Below are positions 28,386 through 37,500 of a DNA stretch of 59,445 nt, one piece after another; the stretch's first letter is position 1, and every line of letters starts with the position of its first letter. The notes below the pieces were generated by a model that was given only the letters and a program-made list of their open reading frames with translations, was not told where the DNA came from and did not search any database. The translations under genes and the position numbers were made by a program. Origin of the DNA: Herbaspirillum sp. (GTDB taxonomy: Bacteria > Pseudomonadota > Gammaproteobacteria > Burkholderiales > Burkholderiaceae_D); assembly GCA_028292625.1 (NCBI GenBank), contig JAQGLY010000045.1, positions 1 through 59,445 of the forward strand. Reading direction: 5' to 3'.

Positions 28386-29606
28386 CTATGCGCTCCTTTT
28401 GGCAACTGCGCTTTGTCTGCCGCGCAAAAGGACGCCGGTGCCGACGCACACCCCAAGTACTGCTTCTGTCAATACCGTCACCCACGCCGCCCCCCTTACA
28501 CCATAAATAGGAATGAACAGCAAATTACTTGCTATATTGACAACCGCAGCAATGAAGGCGGAAGTGGCGAACCATCGCTCAAGCCCCATTGCCAACGCGG
28601 CCTGATTTAATACGCCATTCGGTAATATAAACACCAGTGAACACCCAAGCACAGCCAAAAGCCCCCCGGCCCCCTCATACGCCTGTCCATAACCTAAAGC
28701 GATAATCTCGTTGCCAAATACCAATAACAATATGAGCAGCGCAATACCGATTAAAGCTGCGCTTATTAATAATACAGGCAGCATTTTTTCAACCATCTGT
28801 TTTGACGAAACGTTATCTTGCCGAAACCGTCGGAGCAGAATCATGCCGACAGGCGAAGAAAACAGCACCACGGCCTCAATCAAACGATAGGAAACGCCAT
28901 ACTTGCCCACCTCGAATTTCGGCACACCTAAAAGATGAAGTAAAACCATATCAGCCCTGAAATACAGCGCTGTCGCGAAATCGAGCCAAATAAACGGCAA
29001 TACAGCCCGATACACCACGGGCGATATCGTGAACAACGGACGAACACGCAAATAACGCACAATCAAAAAACCGAACGCTGCCGTGCCGATGAACTGCGCC
29101 GTTAGTACTTGCCAGGGTTTAACCGCCCCGTAAAGCAGCGCCGCCCCTATGCAAAGCGCCGTAATGGTTCGGTTGCAAATCTGCCATGATGCGTCCCGCA
29201 CCAAGCGTCCCTCTCCCCGCAGAATGGAAAAACCAAACTGATTCAAAACCGAAATACCAAAGAACAAAACCGTTGCAACCGCCGTAATGGCGTACTGCGG
29301 GATAATCACCCCGGCAAGTATCGAAAGCGCAGCGATCATCAATATTGCATGGCTGTATGCCAATCTGGGTAATATCGACGATACCTCTTTCAGCGACTCA
29401 CTCGCCCGCACGCCTTCGCGCTGCAGCAACCGACTGAACCCGCCGTCCAGCAATATGGCAACCAACGACCCGGCTGACAGCGCAATGGTATATACACCGA
29501 ACCGGTCCGGCCCCAGCACACGCGCAATTAAGATGCTGACAGCCAATGACACCAACCCTACAAAACCAATAGCCAGCCACTGGGCTCCTAAAGATCGAAG
29601 TATCAT
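28386..29606 (-). CDS. Polysaccharide flippase (Wzx-like, MOP superfamily)
   Basis: 406 residues with about twelve hydrophobic segments. N-terminal MILRSLGAQWLAIGFVGLVS and IARVLGPDRFGVYTIALSA follow the Wzx/O-antigen flippase pattern (helix, then G-x-x-x-F/Y-G-x-Y). The likely role is moving an undecaprenyl-linked oligosaccharide to the periplasmic face. It lies in an operon of glycosyltransferases on the minus strand, upstream of a coupled GT4 gene. Its presence beside an ABC (Wzm/Wzt) exporter is unusual; no clear Wzy polymerase is seen. Confidence 0.85.
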   Translation of the reverse strand: MILRSLGAQWLAIGFVGLVSLAVSILIARVLGPDRFGVYTIALSAGSLVAILLDGGFSRLLQREGVRASESLKEVSSILPRLAYSHAILMIAALSILAGVIIPQYAITAVATVLFFGISVLNQFGFSILRGEGRLVRDASWQICNRTITALCIGAALLYGAVKPWQVLTAQFIGTAAFGFLIVRYLRVRPLFTISPVVYRAVLPFIWLDFATALYFRADMVLLHLLGVPKFEVGKYGVSYRLIEAVVLFSSPVGMILLRRFRQDNVSSKQMVEKMLPVLLISAALIGIALLILLLVFGNEIIALGYGQAYEGAGGLLAVLGCSLVFILPNGVLNQAALAMGLERWFATSAFIAAVVNIASNLLFIPIYGVRGAAWVTVLTEAVLGVCVGTGVLLRGRQSAVAKRSA

Positions 29607-29639
29607 TCATGCCCCATCGAGAAAGCTGACTGACGCACT

Positions 29640-30779
29640 CTAATCACCGCTCAACACTTGGCGATAAGCATCGATTGTTTGTGCCGCACACAGATCCCAT
29701 GTGAATTCTTTACTCCTCGCCAATGCTTTTAGCGAAAGATTACGCCTGGTAGCGGGATCGGAGATGAGCATCTGAATCGCTTGCGCTATCGCTTCAGCGT
29801 CATGTGGATCTATCATCAAACCCGTATCCCCTACCACTTCAGGAAGCGAAGAAACGTTCGACACGATCGCCGGGACGCCACATGCCATGGCTTCTAGCGG
29901 CGGCAGTCCAAAACCTTCGTAAATAGAAGGATATATCAGGGTTAAGGCGCCACTAACAATCGTTGCCAGATCTTCACGCGACAAATAGCCCAATTGGCGC
30001 ACCTCTCCGGCGCGAATCATCGGGGCCATTTGCTCCTCTAAAGCGCTGGTATGCCAACCTTTCATGCCCACCAGTACAAGCGGGTAACGCTTTCGTATCG
30101 TCGACGGCAATTGCATGAACGCTCGTAAAGCTACCTGCAGGTTTTTCCGGGGCTCCAACGTTCCGACAGCCAGCAAATATTCCCCGTGAATCAGCGAATG
30201 GCGGCTCAAAACGGGCAACGTTTCTTCGGCAGACAGGGGCTTGAACAACGGCTCTACCCCCAGAGGCACCGGTACAATAAGTTCCGGACGCATGCCGAAT
30301 ACATCTATCAGCTCGCGCTTTACGAATGCCGAGTCAGTCAAAACGAGTGAAGCACGCCGAAGACCCGGCTCAAAATACCTGTCCATTGCCCGTACCCGTT
30401 CGATCGGATGGGTATGAGGAAAGCGAAGCCACGATAGGTCATGTACCGTAATGATGGAAGGCTTTGTGCAATTAAATGCCAGAAAATTCGGCTCATGATA
30501 AATATCGGGCTGCTTGGTTCTGATACCTTTATTGAATCGGTATTGGCGGAAAAAAAGGCTGGCCGTGTATGGGTTGGGCAAAAATCGTTTAACCATGAAC
30601 TTGATGGCCGCGACACCGGGGAGCGGCGTGGCGCGCAATTCTTTATCCCAACCCGTACCATAAAATAAATCCAGCTCCAGCCCCTCGGTTGCCTGGAGGC
30701 CCTTAGCTAAGTGATAAGTATATTGGCCGAGTCCTGTCAGCGGGGACAGGAGTGACGTTGCATTGAGAGCGACCCGCAT
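29640..30779 (-). CDS. GT4-family glycosyltransferase (mannosyltransferase-like)
   Basis: 379 residues from ATG 30779. Typical GT-B protein: MRVALNATSLLSPLTGLGQY (glycine loop), HEPNFLAFNCTKPSIITVHD, LAVGTLEPRKNLQVALRAFM, and EX7E in YEGFGLPPLEAMACGVPAIV. The pattern HDLSWLRFPHTHP and VGTLEPRKN is shared with O-antigen mannosyl/rhamnosyltransferases such as WbpY/WbdC, which fits the GDP-mannose derived sugars made by gmd and rmd at the far end of the locus. The start overlaps the stop of a 39-codon ORF (TGATG). First long gene of the minus arm. Confidence 0.88.
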   Translation of the reverse strand: MRVALNATSLLSPLTGLGQYTYHLAKGLQATEGLELDLFYGTGWDKELRATPLPGVAAIKFMVKRFLPNPYTASLFFRQYRFNKGIRTKQPDIYHEPNFLAFNCTKPSIITVHDLSWLRFPHTHPIERVRAMDRYFEPGLRRASLVLTDSAFVKRELIDVFGMRPELIVPVPLGVEPLFKPLSAEETLPVLSRHSLIHGEYLLAVGTLEPRKNLQVALRAFMQLPSTIRKRYPLVLVGMKGWHTSALEEQMAPMIRAGEVRQLGYLSREDLATIVSGALTLIYPSIYEGFGLPPLEAMACGVPAIVSNVSSLPEVVGDTGLMIDPHDAEAIAQAIQMLISDPATRRNLSLKALARSKEFTWDLCAAQTIDAYRQVLSGD

Positions 30780-30898
30780 CAAGCGTTGCCGACGGAAGCT
30801 GGTTCGAGCGCCCAGCCTAAGAAATCCTGGAGAAGCCTCAATGGAATCTCACCGTCCGGGCATGAGCCAGCAGCCTTAATTTCTTCCAGAAATTTCAT
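30779..30898 (-). CDS. Possible 39-residue leader ORF
   Basis: ATG 30898 opens a frame beginning MKFLEEIKAAGSCPDGEIPL, ending in a TGA that overlaps the ATG of the glycosyltransferase gene (TGATG). A predicted promoter (-10 at 30923-30928) would place the transcript start about 18 bases before this ATG, so the ORF would be the first thing translated. The composition is protein-like with an amphipathic first half. No homologue is recognised. It could be a small protein, or a leader that couples translation of the glycosyltransferase. Confidence 0.45.
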   Translation of the reverse strand: MKFLEEIKAAGSCPDGEIPLRLLQDFLGWALEPASVGNA

Positions 30899-30922
30899 GC
30901 GAATCTCACATTAAAAGCGCAC

Positions 30923-30950
30923 ATTGTAGCCTAGAACCAGACCTGCTAAA
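30923..30950 (-). promoter_or_regulatory. Promoter of the minus-strand polysaccharide arm
   Basis: On the minus strand TTTAGC (30945-30950) and TACAAT (30923-30928) with a 16-base spacer. The -10 is a strong match, the -35 weak. It lies just upstream of the 39-codon ORF. Confidence 0.5.
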
Positions 30951-31107
30951 TTTGCTGAATTATTAGGCATTGTCGAAAAAGAACGGGTTGGCAACTCCCT
31001 TTAAACACTGGCGCCAGCCAACGTCAAAATGCCGGGCCCTGCTTAAATATCCGCTGAATCATGCCGATTTGCCCGGCGTCGTTATGAGGTTTGCGCGCTA
31101 GCTGTAA
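30951..31107. other. Divergent intergenic region between the two polysaccharide arms
   Basis: Together with the two promoters, the region 30899-31243 (345 bases) separates the arms. No gene was found. A JUMPstart/ops element (GGCGGTAG), often present before polysaccharide operons, was looked for and not seen. Confidence 0.5.
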
Positions 31108-31136
31108 TTGCTCTTTCCATAGTGGCAAGGTAGAAT
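31108..31136 (+). promoter_or_regulatory. Promoter of the plus-strand polysaccharide arm
   Basis: TTGCTC (31108-31113), 17-base spacer, TAGAAT (31131-31136). Good sigma-70 type match, about 108 bases upstream of the wzm start. Confidence 0.55.
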
Positions 31137-31243
31137 CTGCGGTTTGCGATTAATTGAGCATCCAGTGGGAAATGAGCGCTTCGTCTCATGTCGCAACCGG
31201 AACCCCGGTCATCGGCAATGCAATAACCTGATCGAGAAATTTC

Positions 31244-32038
31244 ATGCCGACTTTTCTGACTGACATCTATCGCTTTCGAGGTTTTATACTCGGCAGCGTC
31301 AAGCGCGACTTCGCGGCCCGCTATCGCAATTCGATGCTCGGCGCATCATGGTTGATCCTGCAACCGCTGGCGTTGATCCTCGTTTATACCTTGGTCTTCG
31401 CGAATGTCATGCGCGCGCGTCTGCCGGGGGTGGATTCGACTTTCAGCTACAGCATTTTCCTGTGTGCCGGGGTATTGACCTGGGCGCTGTTTACGGAGCT
31501 CGTCGGACGCCTCCAAAACATGTTCATCGACAATGCGAATCTGCTCAAGAAAATCAGCTTTCCGCGCATTTCGCTGCCGATTACCATATTGATCAGCTCA
31601 TCCGTCGGATTCGCGATCATCTTCGGGCTATTTACCATCTTTCTGGTGGCATCATCCAATTTCCCGGGCTGGGCCTATCTGTTGCTGTTGCCGGTGTTAG
31701 CGATCCAACTGATTTTTTCGTTCGGCCTCGGCATGATTATCGGGGTACTGAACGTGTTTTTTCGCGATGTCGGACAATTGTTCAGCATCATCCTGCAGTT
31801 CTGGTTTTGGGTGACGCCGATCGTCTATCCGTTGGAAACGTTGCCGGCCTGGGTGCAAAAAATCGTTTTGCTCAATCCGATGACACCCATTGTCCTGGCT
31901 TATCAAGGTATTTTGTTGCATGACGAAATACCGCACTGGCCGCGCTTATTGGCGGTGTTGGTATTGGGGCTTCTTTTGTGCGGTTTCGGCTTGCGACTAT
32001 TTCGTCGGCGCGCCGGCGAAATGGTGGATGAGCTTTAA
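31244..32038 (+). CDS. wzm: ABC-type polysaccharide exporter, permease Wzm
   Basis: 264 residues, ABC-2 family with six TM helices. N-terminal amphipathic IYRFRGFILGSVKRDFAARY and NSMLGASWLILQPLALILVY are the Wzm/KpsM/TagG signature, and VFFRDVGQLFSIILQFWFWV and the TPIVYPLETLPAWVQ loop complete it. It exports a completed, undecaprenyl-linked polysaccharide across the inner membrane with the Wzt ATPase. The wzt start overlaps its stop (TAATG). First gene of the plus arm. Confidence 0.94.
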   Translation: MPTFLTDIYRFRGFILGSVKRDFAARYRNSMLGASWLILQPLALILVYTLVFANVMRARLPGVDSTFSYSIFLCAGVLTWALFTELVGRLQNMFIDNANLLKKISFPRISLPITILISSSVGFAIIFGLFTIFLVASSNFPGWAYLLLLPVLAIQLIFSFGLGMIIGVLNVFFRDVGQLFSIILQFWFWVTPIVYPLETLPAWVQKIVLLNPMTPIVLAYQGILLHDEIPHWPRLLAVLVLGLLLCGFGLRLFRRRAGEMVDEL

Positions 32039-33258
32039 TGGGAAGAGTCGTCATCAATGGGCTTGGTAAAGCTTATCGGCAATACCCGAACCGCTGGGCC
32101 AAACTCGCCGAATGGATATTGCCCGGCAAACGCCCCCGCCATCATCTGAAATGGATATTGCAAGACATTAACATCGAGATTGCTCCCGGCGAGTCGGTCG
32201 GCATCGTCGGTAATAACGGTGCGGGTAAGAGTACCCTGCTCAAGCTTATTACGGGGACGACACAGCCAAGCACGGGATCGGTGACGATGCAAGGCCGGGT
32301 CGCCGCGCTGCTGGAACTGGGGATGGGATTCCATCCGGATTTCAGCGGACGACAGAATGCCATCATGGCGGCGCAGCTGCTGGGATTGCAGGCGGCTGAA
32401 ATTGTCGCGCTGCTGCCGGAGATCGAAGCATTTGCCGAAATCGGCGACTATATGGAACAGCCGGTTCGGCTTTATTCCAGCGGCATGCAAGTGCGGCTGG
32501 CATTTGCTGTGGCGACGGCAGTCCGACCGGACATCCTCATAGTCGACGAAGCCCTGTCGGTGGGTGATGCCTATTTTCAGCATAAAAGTTTTGAGCGCAT
32601 TCGACAGTTCAGGAAACAAGGCACCACCTTATTGCTGGTCAGTCATGATCGCGCGGCCGTACAATCCGTTTGCGATCGCGCAGTTTTACTGGATGACGGA
32701 CGGGTAGCCAGCGAAGGCAAACCCGAAGAAGTCATGGATTTTTATAATGCACTGATAGCAAAACGGGAGAATTCGAACGTGACGCTCATTCCGGGCGGCG
32801 ACGGGCGGGTGCAAACAACTTCCGGCACCGGTGAAGCCACCGTGCAGCAGATCGAATTGCTGAACGATCAGGGCGAGCCGGTCCAAATGATTGGCGTAGG
32901 CGATACGATTACCCTGCATGTCAGCGTAAAGATTCATCGGCCTATTCCCCGTCTGATTTTCGGCTATCTGTTCAAAGACCGACTCGGTCAGACGATTTAC
33001 GGCTCGAATACATATCATATGAATTTACCGCTCGAAGATCTGCAAGCAGGAGAAGTTATCGATTATCGCTTCACTTTCTCTGCAAATTTCGGCCCAGGCA
33101 GCTATTCGGTCGTCACTGCCTTGACCAGTAGCGAAACGCATCTGGCAGATAACTATGAATGGCGGGATTTGGCCTTGTTGTTCAATGTCAGCAATATCCG
33201 ACACCAGGTATTTGTCGGCTGTAACTGGCTATGCCCTTCCGTTGAAATAAACCGATGA
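32038..33258 (+). CDS. wzt: ABC exporter ATPase Wzt with C-terminal carbohydrate-binding domain
   Basis: 406 residues. ATPase domain 1-about 240: Walker A GNNGAGKST at 58-66, signature YSSGMQVRLAFAVATAV, Walker B DILIVDEALSVGD, H-loop LLVSHD. From about 265 a beta-rich domain (VTLIPGGDGRVQTTSGTGEA, then VKIHRPIPRLIFGYLFKDRL) matches the Wzt C-terminal domain, which in E. coli O8/O9a-type systems binds the modified non-reducing end of the O-antigen before export. This extended form implies that the exported chain carries a terminal modification, which fits the methyltransferase gene that follows with a 4-base overlap. Confidence 0.94.
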   Translation: MGRVVINGLGKAYRQYPNRWAKLAEWILPGKRPRHHLKWILQDINIEIAPGESVGIVGNNGAGKSTLLKLITGTTQPSTGSVTMQGRVAALLELGMGFHPDFSGRQNAIMAAQLLGLQAAEIVALLPEIEAFAEIGDYMEQPVRLYSSGMQVRLAFAVATAVRPDILIVDEALSVGDAYFQHKSFERIRQFRKQGTTLLLVSHDRAAVQSVCDRAVLLDDGRVASEGKPEEVMDFYNALIAKRENSNVTLIPGGDGRVQTTSGTGEATVQQIELLNDQGEPVQMIGVGDTITLHVSVKIHRPIPRLIFGYLFKDRLGQTIYGSNTYHMNLPLEDLQAGEVIDYRFTFSANFGPGSYSVVTALTSSETHLADNYEWRDLALLFNVSNIRHQVFVGCNWLCPSVEINR

Positions 33259-34502
33259 ATAGCGATACCTTTTACAGAGACTTCGAAGATCTCCATCGCG
33301 GATCCCGCGACTTGATTAAATCGCGCCTGAGCATTTATCTTCCATTCGTCAACCCGTTGCTCGATATCTACCCCAAGGCCAATGCTCTCGACATCGGTTG
33401 CGGGCGTGGAGAGTGGCTGGAACTGATCGGCGACTCCAGTTTTGACGCATCCGGCGTGGATCTAGACAACGGAATGCTGGCCGACTGCATTAAGCGCGGC
33501 CTCAATGCCCGACAGGCAAACGGCATACAAGTCTTGCGTGAAACGCCTTCTGCGAGCGTGGCGCTGATTTCTGCGTTTCATGTCATAGAACACATCTCTT
33601 TCGACGATTTACGTGTCGTGATGACGGAAGCGTTACGGGTGCTTAAGCCCGGCGGATTGTTGATCCTGGAAACGCCCAATTCGGAAAACCTTTCGGTCGG
33701 CACATCAACCTTTTATCTCGACCCTTCCCATTCACGTCCGATTCCATCGCCGCTATTGCAGTTCCTCGCCGAACATACAGGGTTCCAACGCCAGAAAATC
33801 GTGCGTTTACAGGAAGCCGACAACCTGCGTTCGTCGCAAGAAGCCACACTGTTCGAAGTGCTTAGTGGCGTCAGTCCCGATTACGGAATAGTGGCGCAAA
33901 AAGCCGGCGATGCCGATACTTTTGCCCGGTTCGATCCGGCATTCAATGCCGATTATGGCGTAACCTTGTCCGATCTCGCCCAACGCTACGATACGCATAT
34001 CATGCAACTGCATGCGCAGCTCGAAGCCAAAATCGTTGAAATGCAGACACAGCTCGATACCAAACTCGATGAGCTGCAAGCAAAGATCGACCACTCATAT
34101 AAGAAAAAATTGAGACGTTTCATGGAGCACCGACTGCCGGCATTGACGTTACGCTTGCGAGCGATCACTGCCAGGTACGATCGAAATGCCGTGGAGCCTA
34201 CCGGTCTACCCCGGCGCAGAGGCATTTATAGCAGAACAAGACGCGCATGGCAGGCGCGGGGAAACACAAGACAATTCGCTAAACATGTAATCGCGCATGG
34301 CGTGCTTTTCGTAAATGCCCGGCCCTATCTGAAAATACTGGTAAAACGTGTGATGTGTTATTTTCCGGCAACTGTGCAACGCATTCGGGCAGCGCTGGCT
34401 CCTCCACCTGGTCAACACGCTACCGAGGTCACCGATCTCTCGCCACGCGCGCACGATATTTACACACTGATCAAAAAAATCAATAAGACCAACGGGCAAT
34501 AA
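33255..34502 (+). CDS. Methyltransferase with coiled coil, candidate chain terminator
   Basis: 415 residues. Class I SAM methyltransferase at 1-about 220: ALDIGCGRGEWLE at 44-56, LISAFHVIEHISFDDLRVVM, LKPGGLLILETPNSENLS. Residues about 239-286 form a heptad-like coiled coil (MQLHAQLEAKIVEMQTQLDT), then a basic C-terminal region of about 120 residues. The architecture resembles chain-terminating enzymes such as WbdD, where the coiled coil measures chain length and anchors the polymerase, but no kinase domain is seen here. Directly after wzt, and overlapping the next gene's start by one base, it probably caps the polymer that Wzt recognises. Function is inferred. Confidence 0.82.
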   Translation: MNSDTFYRDFEDLHRGSRDLIKSRLSIYLPFVNPLLDIYPKANALDIGCGRGEWLELIGDSSFDASGVDLDNGMLADCIKRGLNARQANGIQVLRETPSASVALISAFHVIEHISFDDLRVVMTEALRVLKPGGLLILETPNSENLSVGTSTFYLDPSHSRPIPSPLLQFLAEHTGFQRQKIVRLQEADNLRSSQEATLFEVLSGVSPDYGIVAQKAGDADTFARFDPAFNADYGVTLSDLAQRYDTHIMQLHAQLEAKIVEMQTQLDTKLDELQAKIDHSYKKKLRRFMEHRLPALTLRLRAITARYDRNAVEPTGLPRRRGIYSRTRRAWQARGNTRQFAKHVIAHGVLFVNARPYLKILVKRVMCYFPATVQRIRAALAPPPGQHATEVTDLSPRAHDIYTLIKKINKTNGQ

Positions 34503-37500
34503 TGCGCATCGTTATCGATCTTCAGGGGGCACAAACCGAAAGCCGCTATCGCGGCATAGGCCGCTATTCAATGGCGATTACGCTGGCGCTAGCCAAAGCG
34601 AGTCGCAAGCACGACATCAGGCTGGTGCTCAACGGTCAATTCCCGCAGAGCGCGCTCACGATCCGGCAAACGTTTGCAGGCATATTACCAGCAGACCACA
34701 TCCATGTATTCGACGTTCCTGCGCCGACCCTGGGGCAAGAAGCAGCCAATGCACTACGTGCCGAAGCTGCCGAGAAACTGCGCGAACATTTTATCGCCCA
34801 ACTACGGCCGGACGTTGTGTTGATTACCAGTCTGTTCGAAGGCTTCGTCAATGACGCAGTCACATCGGTCGGCCGCTTTGACGTGAATGCCAATACTGCG
34901 GTGATTCTTTATGATCTCATTCCATTGCACGATCCCGAACGTTATCTGAAAACGCCTACGCAAAAAATAGATTACGCGCGGAAAATCGAATCTCTCAAAC
35001 GCGCCGGGATGTTGCTCGCAATTTCGGATTACTCCAGACAAGAAGGAATTGAGTCCCTAGGCCTTCCCGCGGAGCGCGTCGTCAGCATTTCGGCTGCCGC
35101 CGATGAACATTTCCGGCCCGAAACGCCGTCGGCCGAGTGGGTAGTCCAGCTGCGGCAACGCTACGGCGTCACGCGCAAGATTATTTTGTCCGTGCCAGGC
35201 GGATTCGACCCCCGCAAGAACATCGACGGCCTGATTAACGCCTTCGCACAACTACCACCGTCATTGCGCGCGGAATATCAGCTGGTCATCATCAGTCGCT
35301 CCGACGAAGTCGAAAACAATTACATCCATCATCATTTCAAACAGGCCGGCCTCAAAAAAGACGAATTGATTCTCACCGGTTATGTCGATGACACCGAGTT
35401 GCGCGCTCTATATAGAGAAGCCACGCTGTGCGTGTTCTGTTCAAAACATGAAGGTTTCGGTCTACCCGTGTTGGAAGCCATGGCCTGCGGAGCCGCTGTC
35501 ATTGGATCCTGCAACACCAGCATTCCAGAGGTAATCGGGTGCGAAGACGCCTTGTTCGATCCGTTTTCCCTGCAATCGATTACCGACAAGATGACGCAGG
35601 TATTGAGCGATCCGGACTGGTTGCAGAAAATGCGCGAGAAAGGCCCGGGGCAGGCGGCCAAATTCTCTTGGGAGGTTTCGGCCCGAAAATTGCTGGCGGC
35701 CGTAGAAAACCGGTTTGGCGAACACCCCGCCAGGGACACTATTGCACCATTGCGGCCACGTCTGGCCTTCGTTTCGCCATTACCGCCGCAACAAACCGGC
35801 ATTGCCGATTACTGTGCCCAGTTACTGCCAGAATTGTCACGGCACTTCGACATCGAATTGATCGTAGAGCAGCCCGAGCTGACCCTCGCGCCGGAACTGG
35901 ACGTCTTGCCGCGCCGCTCCGCGCAATGGTTCGTCGAGAATGGCGCCTCGTTCGACAGGGTGCTTTATCAGGTCGGCAACAGTCCGTTTCACACTTACAT
36001 GTTCGACCTGATCGCGCTTCATCCTGGCGTGGTTGTCTTGCACGATTTCTTTTTGAGCGCAGTACTGGCTTACGAGGAAGAAAGAGGCTTAATGCCAGGA
36101 AGATGGCAGCAAGCTCTGTATCGTTCGCACGGCTACATGGCATTGCGCATGCGCGCCGGTACGAACGATGTCGATGGCGCCGATCTCGCAAAACACATCT
36201 ATCCTTCCAACCTGGAAGTGCTGCAGAAAGCCAAGAGCATCATTGTACATTCGGATTATTCGCAGCAACTGGCCCGCCATTGGTATGGCGCCACTGCCAC
36301 CGAAAACTGGACTACGATTCCTCTATTGCGCATAACGGCGCGTGATATTGACTGCCGGGGTGCACGCGAACAGCTGCGTCTGGATCCCGACGCCTTCGTT
36401 GTTTGCAGCTTCGGCTTCATCGATCCCACCAAACAAAGTCTTCGCCTGGTCGATGCCTGGCTGGCTTCCCGCTTGGCCGCCAATCCTCGCTGTCATCTGA
36501 TTCTAGTTGGTCAAAATCATGGCGGCGATTATGGCGTGCAGCTGCTTGAACGCATTCGCAATAGTGGCGTCGCCGCACGGATACGTATCACGGGGTGGAC
36601 CGAATCGGACGACTATCGACGCTATCTGGAAGCATCTGATGTCGGCGTGCAATTGCGCAGCGCATCGCGCGGTGAAACGTCTGCAGCAGTGTTGGATTGC
36701 ATGAACTACGGTTTGCCGACGATCGTCAATGCCTGTGGATCAAGCGCGGATATACCGGATCGGGCGGCATACAAACTGGCCGATGCATTTACCGACACCG
36801 AGCTGATCGTCGCACTGGAAAGCCTGTGGAATGACGATAACGCGCGTCATGCGCTAGGGTCGGCCGCCGCTGCGCTGATCGCCGATCAGCATTCGCCGGT
36901 TTCCTGTGCCCAGCAATATGCGACGGCCATCAACCGCGCATACGCACATGCCACCACCGATTTTCCCGCCCTACTACAGGCATTGGCGGAATCGTCCGCT
37001 TTAATCGCATGTGAAAGCGACACGTTAGCGGTTGCGCAAGCGGTCGCCAATAGTACATTTGAAAAGCCCGCGCTGCGGCAGTTGTTGGTGGATGTGACGT
37101 CGATCGCGCGCACCGATTTAAAAACCGGCATTGAACGTGTGGTGCGCGCCCAGTTGCTGAAATTGATGGAAACTCCGCCTGCGGGCTTCCGCGTCGAGCC
37201 GGTACGGCTGTCCGATGAGGGCATCCACTGCCATTATCGTTATGCCCGTTCTTTTACTTGCGCCATGCTTGGCATTCCTGTCGGCGGATTAATCGATCAG
37301 CCGGTGGACATCGCACCGGGAGATATATTTTACGGTTTGGATTTCGCCCCAAGCGATGTCGTCAGGGCGTCGTTCGCAGGCGTGTTCTCCCGCTGGCGGG
37401 CTTTCGGGATTGTCGTCAGCTTTGTGGTGTATGACTTACTACCGATTCTGAAACCGCATTGCTTTCCCGAAGGAGCTTCCGATACCCATAGTCGTTGGCT

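Noticed and set aside
30899..31243. JUMPstart/ops element upstream of the polysaccharide arms
   Set aside because: The core GGCGGTAG was looked for in the divergent region and not found.
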